DNA from: an uncultured Paracoccaceae bacterium
Lineage (GTDB): Bacteria > Pseudomonadota > Alphaproteobacteria > Rhodobacterales > Rhodobacteraceae
DNA length: 64,000 nucleotides
NCBI GenBank assembly: GCA_947488605.1
Contig: CANKZJ010000010.1
Location: forward strand, 1 to 64,000
Direction: 5' to 3'
Position numbers and translations under genes: made by a program
Part shown: positions 42,399 to 52,034 of the stretch, one piece after another
Layout of the letters: each line of letters starts with the position of its first letter
Position numbering within the stretch: position 1 is the first letter of the stretch
The notes under the pieces: model-generated
What the model was told of the DNA's origin: nothing
Seen by the model: only the letters and a program-made list of their open reading frames with translations
Databases searched by the model: none

Positions 42399-43717
42399 AA
42401 TCCGAGCCTTTCTGATTGTGCGGATTGGAACGCGGGCGTTGCATGCAGTTTTTCGCGCTGTGCGATGAACTGTTCCAATCGGGGTTCTGATTTTGCGAAT
42501 GTGTCGCGTGACATGCGGCTGTCTTTGGCCAAATAAAAGCGTCCGCCATGATCGAGCGTGACCTTGTCGAGCTGTTCCATTAGCGCCAGCGTTTGCGCGT
42601 TCACCGGAAAGTCGAGCGACAATGTGTAGCCCTCCATCGGGAAGGAAAACGGGCTCTGCTGTGCGCCAAAACGTTTGAGCACGGATAAAAAAGAGCCTGC
42701 ACCAGCGGCCGAGATTGCTTCGATCAAGGCGCGCATGCCAGCGCGGGATTGGTCAAGCGGGATCGCGCATTGGAACTGTGCAAATCCCCGACGCCCGTAA
42801 ATCTTGTTCCAACCAAGGATCGCATCGAGCGGGTAGAAATAGCTGTCCCAATCCACCAGCGTCTCGCGCGGGGTGCGCCGCCCTTTCCAGTAGTAAAGTT
42901 TGTTGAACGCCTGCACCGAATAGCGGTTTAGCGACCAGCCGGGGAAATCGAGCGGCACGGTCTTCTTGCGCTTTTGTGCATAGGCGAGCGGGGCAACCCG
43001 CTGCCGATCCCCAAGTTCAGCAACCGGTGCATGTTCGCCCAGCATGACAAGGGATCGCCCCAAACCTTTGCCGCGTTGCAGACAATCGATCCATGCAACG
43101 GAATAAGTCGCGTCGAGCGAGGCTTCGAACAGATCAATGGCATGATCAAGGTCGCTGGCGGGTAGGGTGCGCTGCCTGATCCAGCTGCTTTCCACCGGTC
43201 GCAGACGGATTGCCGCGCGCACGATCACACCCGTCAGCCCCATGCCACCGATGGTCCAGCCAAAGAGGTCTGGGTTTTCGGTGCGCGAACACCGCGTGAT
43301 CGCCCCCGACCCATCAATGAGGTCGATCCAATCAACACATTCGGCAAAGCTTCCGTCTTTGTGATGGTTTTTCCCGTGCACGTCAGCGGCCAGCATGCCG
43401 CCTAGCGTGACGAATTTTGTGCCCGGCGTGACATAAGGAAACCAACCACGCGGCAGGAACGATTCGATGATATCGCGCAGCAGGACACCTGCCTCGGCCA
43501 CAAGCTGTCCGGTTTCGCGGTCGAAGGCGCACATATGGTTGAAGTGCCGCGTGGAGATCGTGTTGGTCTCGCTGATGGCGCTGTCACCGTAAGCCCGCCC
43601 ATTGCCGCGCGCGATGGCGTTGCCCGCCGCAATATGCCGTTGCAGTGCCGCAAGGTCGCGGGGTGCGTTGACCTGCGCGCTTAGGACCGGATAGCGCCCC
43701 CAGCCCGAAACGGTCAC
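42395..43717 (-). CDS. dprE1: DprE1-like FAD-dependent oxidase of polyprenyl-phospho-ribose
   Basis: 440 residues. The FAD-binding part has IARGNGRAYGDSAI, then FVTLGGMLAADVHGKNHHKDGSF, the hallmark of DprE1-type VAO flavoproteins. The substrate domain includes FSFPMEGYTLSLDFPV and FYLAKDSRMSRDTF, where Lys matches the DprE1 active-site Lys. In mycobacteria DprE1 oxidises the 2'-OH of decaprenyl-phospho-ribose. Here the residue at the benzothiazinone-sensitive Cys position is Ser367. It overlaps the GtrA gene and the DprE2-like gene by 4 bp each, giving the Rv3789-Rv3790-Rv3791 order. Confidence 0.87.
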   Translation of the reverse strand: MTVSGWGRYPVLSAQVNAPRDLAALQRHIAAGNAIARGNGRAYGDSAISETNTISTRHFNHMCAFDRETGQLVAEAGVLLRDIIESFLPRGWFPYVTPGTKFVTLGGMLAADVHGKNHHKDGSFAECVDWIDLIDGSGAITRCSRTENPDLFGWTIGGMGLTGVIVRAAIRLRPVESSWIRQRTLPASDLDHAIDLFEASLDATYSVAWIDCLQRGKGLGRSLVMLGEHAPVAELGDRQRVAPLAYAQKRKKTVPLDFPGWSLNRYSVQAFNKLYYWKGRRTPRETLVDWDSYFYPLDAILGWNKIYGRRGFAQFQCAIPLDQSRAGMRALIEAISAAGAGSFLSVLKRFGAQQSPFSFPMEGYTLSLDFPVNAQTLALMEQLDKVTLDHGGRFYLAKDSRMSRDTFAKSEPRLEQFIAQREKLHATPAFQSAQSERLGL

Positions 43718-44160
43718 GTCGCAACCTGCATGTGGTTATCGGTAAACACGAATTTGCGGTCGAGTTTGTATTTCACGACGTAACCGACGCTAAGCCCAAG
43801 GATCGCGCCCAATTCACGCATCATGTCGGTCTTCCAAATCAGCCAGAACGCGGTTTCCGTGCCCCAGAAGATCGCGGTCGTGACCAGACCCATCACGGTA
43901 TAAAGCATGAATTTCTGGCTATGTGCTTTAACGCCTGTGGAGGTGTCTTGAAAGATCCAGCGCTTATCGAGGAGGTATTTGATCACCAGGCCGACAAGGG
44001 TGCCCATGCCGACGGCAAGGATAAAGAACGCGGTACTTTCCCCAAATGCGAGCACCAGACGCTGCATCGCAAGGTTCGCCACGGTCGCCACAACAGCAAA
44101 AGCGGTGTAGCGCCAGATGAGTGTGGTACGTGTCACAGGAACGCTCCGCCGATCCCGCAC
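43714..44160 (-). CDS. GtrA-family membrane protein
   Basis: 148 residues with four transmembrane helices. YTAFAVVATVANLAMQRLVL opens helix 1; GTLVGLVIKYLLDKRWIF is the classic GtrA block, repeated near the C-terminus as GLSVGYVVKYKLDRKFVF. GtrA proteins are linked with movement or anchoring of polyprenyl-linked sugars. In mycobacteria the homologous Rv3789 is encoded directly before dprE1 and is tied to decaprenyl-phospho-arabinose use. The same order here supports a role in moving or presenting the arabinosyl lipid. It overlaps the UbiA gene by 28 bp. Confidence 0.88.
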   Translation of the reverse strand: MRDRRSVPVTRTTLIWRYTAFAVVATVANLAMQRLVLAFGESTAFFILAVGMGTLVGLVIKYLLDKRWIFQDTSTGVKAHSQKFMLYTVMGLVTTAIFWGTETAFWLIWKTDMMRELGAILGLSVGYVVKYKLDRKFVFTDNHMQVAT

Positions 44161-45548
44161 ATCAAGATGATGACAAGGCAGATCTGGCTGTTCCTGTCTT
44201 TCACGGCGAAAACAATCGGGTCATCATCCATGTCGCCCCGGTGCGTGACCATCACCATGCGTGTGATCCAATACAGCAAGATGCAGCACACACCCCAAAG
44301 GGCGGCGGGTTGCGCATAAAGTTCCAGAACCTGCGGAGAGTTCACGTAGAGCGCCATGACGAGAATAGAGACGTAGCCTGCGGCGAGGGCCATCATGCTG
44401 ATAATGGGCAAATCCCCGACCCGGTAGCCGCGCCCGGATGCGCTCAGTTTGCCCCGATCTGCCGCGTCGACCAATTCGGCCTGCCGTTTAACCGCCGCCA
44501 GCGAGAAGAAAAAGAAGATCGAGAAGGCCAGCAGCCACACCGATAGGGGGATGCCCGTGGCAGCACCGCCCGCGATGATCCGCATCGTATATAGGCCCGC
44601 CAGCAGACAGATATCGACGACGACGCGCCGTTTGATGTTCACGGAATAGGCCGTTGTCAGCACATAATAGGTCATCATGACCAGCAAGAATAACCAGCCT
44701 AGAGCGGCCGAAATAGCGATGCCCAGCAACAGCAAGCCCGCTGTCATTGTACTGCCCTGTGCGATCGGAATGGTGCCCGCTGCAAAGGGCCGCAAACGTT
44801 TGCGCGGGTGCGCCCGGTCCGCGCCAAGGTCAAGCAAATCATTGAGGACATAAACGCTCGACGCAACAATGCTGAATGCCACGAAGGCCAGCAGGCTTTG
44901 GCCGAATGTCACAGCGTTGATCTGATGCGCTGTCAGCATCGGCAGGAAAACCAGCACGTTCTTTAGCCATTGATGTGGCCGCAACGCCTTGAGGTAGGGT
45001 TTGATCGAGGGGGTGACAGTGACAAGATGCTCGGACGGATTGCCCAGCTTTTCCGCCTTGCCGCGCAAAGCAGGCGAGGCGTTCACCGTGATTGCTTTTG
45101 TTGCTTTGGCCCAGACCGGCAAATCTGCGTCCGTGTCGCCCATATAGGAAAACCCGGTTGCGCCGAAGCGTTCAACAAGGAAGTCTGCTTTGCGCGCGCC
45201 TTTGATGTTGGTGTCACGGGTCGAGCCATGAACCTCGTCAAAAATCTGCAAATGCGCGGCAATGCTTTGCGCCAGCGCCTCATTGCTGGCGGTCACCAGT
45301 GCCGTGCGACCGCCCTCGGCGCGAAATTTGGTTACATAGGCGATGACATCGGGATCATAGGGCAGGGTGGTGACGTCAATCTTCGCGGTCTCCGCCAGAT
45401 CATGTTTGAGCGCTGCTTTGCCTTTGCGCAGTGATGTCAGCGTGCGAAACAGATTGCGCCAGTTGCGTCCGATTGAAGACCAAAAGGTCTCGAACAGCAT
45501 ATCAGAGCGCAGCAGCGTGCCATCCAAATCTACAATCAAAACAGACAA
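44133..45548 (-). CDS. HAD phosphatase fused to UbiA-family phosphoribosyl transferase
   Basis: 471 residues. Residues 1 to about 190 are a HAD phosphatase: VDLDGTLL, VTASNEAL and YMGDTDADLPV. From about 200 on there is a UbiA prenyltransferase with about nine helices and the motif NDLLDLGADRAHPRKRLRP, close to Rv3806c (decaprenyl-phosphate phosphoribosyltransferase). The reaction would join PRPP to polyprenyl phosphate; the HAD domain could remove the 5-phosphate, giving the DprE1 substrate in one protein. The start is a TTG with AAGG upstream. It is the first gene of the operon. Confidence 0.87.
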   Translation of the reverse strand: MSVLIVDLDGTLLRSDMLFETFWSSIGRNWRNLFRTLTSLRKGKAALKHDLAETAKIDVTTLPYDPDVIAYVTKFRAEGGRTALVTASNEALAQSIAAHLQIFDEVHGSTRDTNIKGARKADFLVERFGATGFSYMGDTDADLPVWAKATKAITVNASPALRGKAEKLGNPSEHLVTVTPSIKPYLKALRPHQWLKNVLVFLPMLTAHQINAVTFGQSLLAFVAFSIVASSVYVLNDLLDLGADRAHPRKRLRPFAAGTIPIAQGSTMTAGLLLLGIAISAALGWLFLLVMMTYYVLTTAYSVNIKRRVVVDICLLAGLYTMRIIAGGAATGIPLSVWLLAFSIFFFFSLAAVKRQAELVDAADRGKLSASGRGYRVGDLPIISMMALAAGYVSILVMALYVNSPQVLELYAQPAALWGVCCILLYWITRMVMVTHRGDMDDDPIVFAVKDRNSQICLVIILMCGIGGAFL

Positions 45549-45749
45549 ACAAAGAACCTTTCATATTGGCCGCAGCCAATGTCGTATACTTTCGAGAATT
45601 GACCATACTTTAACCGGTGTTAGAAGTCACTTGGTTGGTTTTTCAACATGTTTTGCGATGTGCAGAATAGTTGACGCGCGTAGGATGGATTTCTAGGGTC
45701 GGCGCAACACATTCTCCAGCACACGCATTTGAAAGATTTAGGAAAAACT

Positions 45750-46322
45750 GTGAGCCCGAGCGCGCTTTCCACATGTGTATTTGATTTCTGGTCGCCTCAA
45801 ATCGGTGACCCGACTGCTATCGGTTGGTTAACCGTCGCGGTTTATACACTGACAGCGATCCTGGCAGCCGCGGTTTTCGTGCGGCAAAGGGGCCGGCAAC
45901 GCATCTTTTGGTGCGGTGTCTGCGTACTTTTGTTTGCACTGGCACTCAACAAACAGCTTGATCTGCAATCGGCGCTGACGGCTGCTGGCCGGTGTCTTTC
46001 ACAGGCGCAGGGCTGGTACGAGGATCGCCGAGCTTACCAGATCATTTTCATTATTTCATTCGCGACCACGAGCCTTGTGCTTGGCGTGCTTCTGGCATGG
46101 ATTTTGCGGCGCCATTTCAGCCGGATCTGGGTGGCTTTGATCGGGGTGACATTGTTGGTGGCGTTCGTCGCAATGCGGGCTGCTGGATTTCATGGTTTCG
46201 ATCGGTTCATCGGGTTTCAGATCGCGGGTATTCAGATGAATTGGGTGTTAGAGTTGGGTGGTATCGCCTTGATCGCCCTGAATGCGGTGCTGATACTACG
46301 CAAACGCAGGCGGCGGTACTAG
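45750..46322 (+). CDS. Polytopic membrane protein of unknown function
   Basis: 190 residues from the GTG at 45750, which follows AGGA by 6 bp; a TTG at 45729 lacks a site. Five or so hydrophobic helices (IGWLTVAVYTLTAILAAAVFV, RIFWCGVCVLLFALAL, AYQIIFIISFATTSLVLGVLL, IWVALIGVTLLVAFVAM and a last one ending LILRKRRRRY). No known motif. It is divergent from the DprE-type operon and converges with the WecG-type gene (4-bp overlap), so it may belong to glycan assembly. Confidence 0.65.
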   Translation: MSPSALSTCVFDFWSPQIGDPTAIGWLTVAVYTLTAILAAAVFVRQRGRQRIFWCGVCVLLFALALNKQLDLQSALTAAGRCLSQAQGWYEDRRAYQIIFIISFATTSLVLGVLLAWILRRHFSRIWVALIGVTLLVAFVAMRAAGFHGFDRFIGFQIAGIQMNWVLELGGIALIALNAVLILRKRRRRY

Positions 46323-47095
46323 TCGCGCGCATTGACACCGCGCGCCTTGAGTGCGGAGCCAAGCAAACGTGGCAGCACCCCGAAACAAGCCGCATACCGC
46401 GCCGCCAGACGTTTGGGGTTCACCATCAACCGCCATAGCCATTCAGCCGCGATAGCGCGCATGAAAGCTGGCGCGCGCGTCTGGGTGCCTGCAATGAAAT
46501 CAAGCCCGGCCCCGATTGAAACGAACCCGATGCTGTCTGTTTGCGATCCTGCATGGGCTGCAAAAAGTTCCTGTTTTGGCGCACCGAGTGCGAGAAAACA
46601 CAAGCCGACACCGACCTGTTCCAATTGCGCGATATAGCTGTTGGCAAGGTCACCCGTCGGATCGAACCCCATCGGTGGTGCGATCTTTGCTGCGACCTTT
46701 AGACCGGGGTGGCGCGCCTGAAGGGCGTCAGCTGTGACTTGTAGCGTGTCCTCGGTGCTGCCCAAAAGTGCGACGGGCACATCCATTTTCGCGGCGAGGG
46801 CTGCCAGCGGTGTGATCAGGTCTGCTCCAGCCAAAAGCGAAACGGGTTGGCGCGCCAATTTGGACAGCCAAACAATCGGATTGCCGTCTGCTGTGATATG
46901 GCTATGCGCAAGGTAGGCCGCGCGAAAGGCCGCGTCATCACGTAGCTTGACCACGTGATCGAGGTTTAGCGTCGCGAGGCTAAAGCCCTTTTTTTCGCTG
47001 AAATGGGTCTCGATATCGGTCAGTAACGCGTCAAGCGTCGGCACCGTAATTGCAACGTTCGGCCCTTTGGAGGCTGGCACCCATTCGACTTGCAT
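46319..47095 (-). CDS. WecG/TagA/CpsF-family glycosyltransferase
   Basis: 258 residues from the ATG at 47095. The family motifs are clear: LATLNLDHVVKLRDD, HSHITADGNPIVWLSKL, VPVALLGSTEDTLQ, LCFLALGAPKQELF and FVSIGAGLDFIAGTQTRAP, AEWLWRL. GT26 enzymes transfer ManNAc(A), glucose or similar residues to an undecaprenyl-diphospho-sugar, usually the second sugar of the unit. It would follow the ExoY-like step. It is cytoplasmic or peripheral to the membrane. Confidence 0.92.
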   Translation of the reverse strand: MQVEWVPASKGPNVAITVPTLDALLTDIETHFSEKKGFSLATLNLDHVVKLRDDAAFRAAYLAHSHITADGNPIVWLSKLARQPVSLLAGADLITPLAALAAKMDVPVALLGSTEDTLQVTADALQARHPGLKVAAKIAPPMGFDPTGDLANSYIAQLEQVGVGLCFLALGAPKQELFAAHAGSQTDSIGFVSIGAGLDFIAGTQTRAPAFMRAIAAEWLWRLMVNPKRLAARYAACFGVLPRLLGSALKARGVNARD

Positions 47096-47241
47096 AACGC
47101 CTGCTTCACTTTCTACTAGACCTGACCATCCCAATAAAACGAACGCCGCAATCAATCAACGTGTCAAAATCAACGTGACAGTCAGTCCTGTGATTGCTTT
47201 ACTCGCGTCGATGATTTTGCTGTTGGTAGGGAACGAGTGAC

Positions 47242-48261
47242 ATGAGCAAACGTATTCTGCTGACCGGTGGTGCCGGCTTTATCGGGTCGCACACATATGT
47301 CGCCCTGACCGCCGCAGGATTTGACGTCGTGATCCTTGATAGTTTCGAGAATGCACAGCCTGATGTGCCGGACCGGCTGGCCCAGATTTCAGGGGCTAAG
47401 GTTGATGTCATCCGCGCAGATATTCGCAATCCGGCGCAAATGGCCGCCGCATTCGAGGGGCAGGCATTTGATGGCGTCGTCCATTTTGCCGCCAAGAAAA
47501 GCATCCCCGAAGGCGAAGCCGACCCTGCACTTTATTACCGGGTCAATTTTGAAGGGCTGATGAATGTCGCAGAAGCCGCCGTTGCCAATGGTGTGAAGGC
47601 GTTTGTCTTTTCGTCCAGTGCCGCCGTGTATGGCAATGCCGAGAGCATGCCAATTGTCGAAGAAACCCCTATTGCCCCCGAAAACACCTATGCGCGGACC
47701 AAGGCGATGGGTGAGGCGTATTTGCAAGATCTCGCACGGGTAAACCCGGGTCTGGCGGTCGGCATTTTGCGCTATTTCAATCCGGTGGGCGCGCATCCAT
47801 CGGGGCTGATTGGCGAAGATCCGTTTCAGCCACCCACCAATTTGGTGCCGGTCATGGCGCAGGTGGCAACTGGTCGTTTGCCGCAAATCAAGATCTTTGG
47901 TGGCGACTATCCAACCGAAGATGGCACTGGTGTGCGCGACTACATCCATGTCGAGGATCTGGCGCGCGGGCATGTTTTATCGCTAGAAGCTTTGCTGCAA
48001 ACAGGGACCGGCCATCTTGTCAATCTGGGCACCGGGCGTGGCCACAGCGTGCTGGACGTTTTGCGCGCCTATGAGGCCGTGCTGGGTCGTGATCTGCCGC
48101 ATAGTATTGTGGACCGACGGCCCGGTGATGCGGCGGTGTCCTTTGCATCGGTTGCGCGGGCGCAGGATTTGCTTGGGTTTAGCGCGCGTTTGGGTTTGGC
48201 CGAAATGTGTGCCAGCAATTGGGCGTTTTCAGGTGCGCAAACCGCTGATCAGGTGACTTAG
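47242..48261 (+). CDS. galE: UDP-glucose 4-epimerase
   Basis: A 339-residue extended [20 protein letters not shown] binds [19 protein letters not shown] and [11 protein letters not shown] carry the catalytic Ser region; and YARTKAMGE has Tyr and Lys. [19 protein letters not shown] and [14 protein letters not shown] are GalE hallmarks. It interconverts UDP-glucose and UDP-galactose and so can feed the ExoY-like transferase. The gene converges with manC, overlapping by 4 bp. Confidence 0.95.
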   Translation: MSKRILLTGGAGFIGSHTYVALTAAGFDVVILDSFENAQPDVPDRLAQISGAKVDVIRADIRNPAQMAAAFEGQAFDGVVHFAAKKSIPEGEADPALYYRVNFEGLMNVAEAAVANGVKAFVFSSSAAVYGNAESMPIVEETPIAPENTYARTKAMGEAYLQDLARVNPGLAVGILRYFNPVGAHPSGLIGEDPFQPPTNLVPVMAQVATGRLPQIKIFGGDYPTEDGTGVRDYIHVEDLARGHVLSLEALLQTGTGHLVNLGTGRGHSVLDVLRAYEAVLGRDLPHSIVDRRPGDAAVSFASVARAQDLLGFSARLGLAEMCASNWAFSGAQTADQVT

Positions 48262-49694
48262 GCCCGCCCGTATTTATCCTCGAACCGCACGATATCATCT
48301 TCGCCCAGATAGCTGCCTGATTGTACTTCGATCAGGTCAAGCGGGATCTTCCCGGGGTTTTCCAGCGCGTGGATTTCACCAAGCGGGATATACGTGGATT
48401 CGTTCTCGGACAGCAGAATTGTCTCTTCGCCGCGGGTGACTTTGGCGCAACCCCGCACGACGACCCAATGTTCGGCGCGGTGGTGGTGTTTTTGCACCGA
48501 TAGCTTTGCGCCGGGGTTCACGGTGATCCGCTTGACCTGATGTCTGTCGTCGATGTCGATACTGTCGTATTTGCCCCAAGGCCGGTAGACGACGCGGTGG
48601 TGGTTCAGCTCTGGCCGGTCCTGTGCCGTCATTTGCGCGACCAGTTCTTTGATCTGATCGACCTTTGCTTTGGGGGCTACAAATACTGCGTCTTTGGTTT
48701 CGATCACGACCATGTCGGTTAGACCGACGGCGGCGACCATGCGGCTGCCTGCGTTGATATAGTTGCCGCTACCATTCAGGCTCAGCACATCGCCGATTTC
48801 ACAATTGCCATCCGCGTCTTTGTCGGATGCATCCCAAAGGGCCGCCCAAGACCCGATATCGCTCCAGCCTGCGTCGATGGGCACGACAACGGCGTCGCTG
48901 GTTTTTTCCATCACGGCATAGTCGATGGAATCGTCGGGGCAGGCCAAAAATGCGGCTTCGTCGAAGCGCAAGAAATCCAGATCGCCTTGCTTGCCCGCAA
49001 ACGCGGCATTGCAGGCGGTCAGAATATCGGGGCGGTATTTTTCAAGTTCTTCCAGATAGCGGCTGGCGCGGAACAAAAAGATGCCCGCGTTCCAATAATA
49101 TCCACCAGCGGCAAGGTATTGTTCGGCGGTGGCCAGGTCGGGTTTTTCGACAAAGGCATCGACGGCACACGCGTCCGTATCAGCGACCGGCGCGCCTGCG
49201 CGAATATAGCCATAGCCGGTTTCCGGTCTGGAAGGTGCCACGCCAAAGGTCACCAGACGGCCTGCTTGCGCCAGTGGCATTGCGCCCTGTACGGCAGTCG
49301 TGAAGCTGTTCGTATCGCTTATTTTGTGATCAGCGGGCATGACCAACAGGATCGGATCGTCGCCCAAAGATGTTGCTTCTAATGCGACCAATGCAATCGC
49401 GGGCGCGGTGTTGCGTCCGGCAGGTTCCAGCAGGATCATCGCTTTGCCGTTGGTTGTTTGGCGCATTTGTTCTGCGGCCAGAAAGCGGGTTTCCTCGTTG
49501 CAGATGACGAAAGGTGCGGCACACGGCAGGCCCGCCGTGCGCGCAACCGTGTCTTGCAGCATCGTGGTTGTGCCATCGAGCGATAGGTATTGTTTGGCAT
49601 AATGCTTGCGCGACAGCGGCCATAGCCGGGTGCCGGACCCACCAGCAAGAATGACCGGCAAAAGGCGTGTTTCCGTTTGGGATGATGGGGTCAT
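48258..49694 (-). CDS. manC: Mannose-1-phosphate guanylyltransferase / mannose-6-phosphate isomerase
   Basis: A 478-residue bifunctional type II enzyme. The nucleotidyl domain opens [50 protein letters not shown] is the sugar-phosphate site. The C-terminal cupin has [12 protein letters not shown], then [19 protein letters not shown], the isomerase metal site. It makes GDP-mannose from fructose-6-phosphate with the help of ManB. The ribosome site is GGGAG. It lies downstream of manB on the same strand, separated by about 60 bp. Confidence 0.95.
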   Translation of the reverse strand: MTPSSQTETRLLPVILAGGSGTRLWPLSRKHYAKQYLSLDGTTTMLQDTVARTAGLPCAAPFVICNEETRFLAAEQMRQTTNGKAMILLEPAGRNTAPAIALVALEATSLGDDPILLVMPADHKISDTNSFTTAVQGAMPLAQAGRLVTFGVAPSRPETGYGYIRAGAPVADTDACAVDAFVEKPDLATAEQYLAAGGYYWNAGIFLFRASRYLEELEKYRPDILTACNAAFAGKQGDLDFLRFDEAAFLACPDDSIDYAVMEKTSDAVVVPIDAGWSDIGSWAALWDASDKDADGNCEIGDVLSLNGSGNYINAGSRMVAAVGLTDMVVIETKDAVFVAPKAKVDQIKELVAQMTAQDRPELNHHRVVYRPWGKYDSIDIDDRHQVKRITVNPGAKLSVQKHHHRAEHWVVVRGCAKVTRGEETILLSENESTYIPLGEIHALENPGKIPLDLIEVQSGSYLGEDDIVRFEDKYGRA

Positions 49695-49755
49695 AATTTG
49701 GCTCCCGCATTAGGTCTTAACAATACAATAACGATCTTGGCGATAGATGTCGCCT

Positions 49756-51144
49756 TCATGCAGTTGACGCGGTTAAAAGGCCCTTGATCAGCGCTACTTT
49801 GTCCGCAACCAACGCTGCATTGCCGCGGCTTTCCACGTTCAACCGGATAACAGGTTCAGTGTTAGACGCCCGCAGATTAAAGCGCCAGTCCGCGAATGCG
49901 ACGCTGACCCCGTCCGTTTTGTCGATAGAAGCCGCGTCGGGTGCGAAATGCGCGACTGTGTTTTTCATCGCTTCTTGTGGGTCGGACAGGCGAAAGTTGA
50001 TTTCGCCAGATGATGGGAATGCAGCAGCACTAGCGCTGACCAATGCTGACAGCGATTGACCGGTGCGTCCCATCAGTTCGCAGACCAGTAACCACGGGAT
50101 CATGCCGCTATCGCAATAGCAAAAGTCGCGGAAATAGTGGTGCGCGGACATCTCGCCACCGTAAACGGCCTGATGTTCGCGCAACATCTGTTTGAGGAAC
50201 ACATGGCCGGTTTTGGATTGAATTGCCGTGCCGCCGCGCGTCTTGACGATATCGAGGATGCTCCAGACGACACGGGGGTCATGGACGATTTTCGCACCCG
50301 GTTCCTTTTCAAGAAACGCAGCGGCTAAAAGGCCCACAACATATTCGCCCGGTATGAACGCGCCGTGTTCGTCAAAGAAAAAGCAGCGATCAAAATCGCC
50401 GTCAAAGGCCACGCCAAGGTCTGCGCCCTCCGCGATGACCACATCACGGGTCGCGGGCTGGTTTTCGGGCAAAAGCGGGTTGGGGATGCCGTTTGGAAAT
50501 GTGGGATCAGGGTCCAGAAAGACGTCGATGAATTCGAGCGGCGTGCCTTGCCTGTGCAGGCTGTCCTTGATGACTTGATACGCGGGCGCTGCCGCCCCGT
50601 TGCCGCAGTTCACGACGACCTTAAGCGGGCGCAGCATGTCGGGGGCGATAAAGGATGTCACTTTGTCGGTGTAAGCGCTGCGCGCTGCGGCGTCGATCAA
50701 AGTGGATGTTCCATTTGCCCGGCTCTCGCGAAAATTCTCTGCTTCAGCCAGCGCCTTGATTTGTGCGAATTCTTTGCCGGGATCAAGCGGGAGCGATTGC
50801 GCGCCAACCATCTTCATACCATTATAATTGATCGGATTATGCGAGGCTGTGACCTCAATCCCGCCGTCTGCATCAAAGTGGGACGTCGCAAAATACATCT
50901 CTTCGGTGCCTGCCAACCCGATATCAAGCACGTCGCATCCTGCGTCCATCAGACCTTTTGCGACAGCAGCTTTCAGCGCGGCAGAGGTGGCCCTTGCGTC
51001 GTACCCGACCACAACTTTGCCCGCTTGCAAGACCTCTGCAAAGGCGCGGCCGATGCGGTAAGCGACGTCTTCGTTGATTGTCTCGTCAAGAACACCGCGA
51101 ATGTCGTAGGCTTTGAAACAGTCAAGTGATCGGATTTTTTGCAT
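49756..51144 (-). CDS. manB: Phosphomannomutase / phosphoglucomutase
   Basis: A 462-residue alpha-D-phosphohexomutase. FKAYDIRGVLDETINED opens it; the phosphoserine loop is TASHNPINYNGMKMV; the metal loop is DGDFDRCFF; the sugar loop is GEMSAHHYF; and the phosphate-binding loop is RASNTEPVIRLNVE. It interconverts mannose-6-P and mannose-1-P (also glucose phosphates). With manC it provides GDP-mannose for glycosyltransferases in this window. Confidence 0.95.
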   Translation of the reverse strand: MQKIRSLDCFKAYDIRGVLDETINEDVAYRIGRAFAEVLQAGKVVVGYDARATSAALKAAVAKGLMDAGCDVLDIGLAGTEEMYFATSHFDADGGIEVTASHNPINYNGMKMVGAQSLPLDPGKEFAQIKALAEAENFRESRANGTSTLIDAAARSAYTDKVTSFIAPDMLRPLKVVVNCGNGAAAPAYQVIKDSLHRQGTPLEFIDVFLDPDPTFPNGIPNPLLPENQPATRDVVIAEGADLGVAFDGDFDRCFFFDEHGAFIPGEYVVGLLAAAFLEKEPGAKIVHDPRVVWSILDIVKTRGGTAIQSKTGHVFLKQMLREHQAVYGGEMSAHHYFRDFCYCDSGMIPWLLVCELMGRTGQSLSALVSASAAAFPSSGEINFRLSDPQEAMKNTVAHFAPDAASIDKTDGVSVAFADWRFNLRASNTEPVIRLNVESRGNAALVADKVALIKGLLTASTA

Positions 51145-51173
51145 GGGCTGTCTTTCAATAAATCACTTTGAGA

Positions 51174-52034
51174 TTATTCGCGTCCACGGCGCCAAGCGAC
51201 GTTATCTTCGCCTTTGGTGCGGCGCGCACGCGCATTGCTGGCCAAATAGACCAGTACAAATACGGCTGATGCAATCGGCGTGCGTAACAGGCGCAGCGCG
51301 TTGCCGGATGATGTGTTGATTTCGCTGTCATTGGCCGTCAGCGCGGGGAATCTTTCCGCCAACTCTATGTTGCCTTCGCGCCAGCGGTGGCGCACGTGAA
51401 CCAGATTGTTGAAACCTTCTGGTAGCGGCCAATCATAACCCGCTTTTGTTTTGTGCCGTTCAGTGGGGGCGAACTGCAACCGCACAAAGCGATCATCAGC
51501 GATGATATCGGGGAATTTACCCCAACGCGCGCGCCCTGCACCGTTCATCGCATAAAGGCCAATTCCGGGCACGCCGTCGCGGAAAAACGGCATATTCGTC
51601 CAGACCTTGGCATAGGCGCGACTGATAAAGCTTGCGGGACGCGGGACACGTACCGCGCCACTGGCATAGACGGGTGTAGGCCGGTCAAGAATTTCCAATA
51701 GCTCGGCCAGGATGGGTGGCTCAATGACAACATCTGCGTCAATGAAAACGCGGTTTTCGTGACTTGCGCTAACTTCGGCCACATTCAAGGCATTGATTTT
51801 GTTTCCAATTTCAATATCGAGCACGCGTAGCTTAAAACCAGCAGCGGCAAATGCAGGTTCCATTTCATTGGAGAGTTCTACAGTGCGATCTTGGCATCCA
51901 TTCGCTGCAACGATGACTTCTACGCCATGATCGGTTGGTAGATTGGTCTGCGCCAAGACGGCGTTCAAACAGGTTTGAATACAGCTTTCCTCGTTATTGC
52001 TGGGGATAATGATGGAAAGCAAAGATCGATCCAA
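51174..52034 (-). CDS. Glycosyltransferase family 2
   Basis: A 286-residue GT-A enzyme: LSIIIPSNNEESCIQTCLNAV, VEVIVAANGCQDRT and VFIDADVVIEPP with the DxD-like site, then PFFRDGVPGIGLYAMNGAGRARWG. One hydrophobic segment near the C-terminus (ALRLLRTPIASAVFVLVYL) may anchor it. It would transfer a sugar with inversion onto a lipid-linked acceptor. The start is a TTG with AGG-type purines upstream. First gene of the leftward group with manB and manC. Confidence 0.82.
   Translation of the reverse strand: MDRSLLSIIIPSNNEESCIQTCLNAVLAQTNLPTDHGVEVIVAANGCQDRTVELSNEMEPAFAAAGFKLRVLDIEIGNKINALNVAEVSASHENRVFIDADVVIEPPILAELLEILDRPTPVYASGAVRVPRPASFISRAYAKVWTNMPFFRDGVPGIGLYAMNGAGRARWGKFPDIIADDRFVRLQFAPTERHKTKAGYDWPLPEGFNNLVHVRHRWREGNIELAERFPALTANDSEINTSSGNALRLLRTPIASAVFVLVYLASNARARRTKGEDNVAWRRGRE

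Noticed and set aside
50365..51129. 254-codon rightward frame
   Set aside because: Antisense shadow of manB, whose phosphohexomutase motifs are unambiguous.
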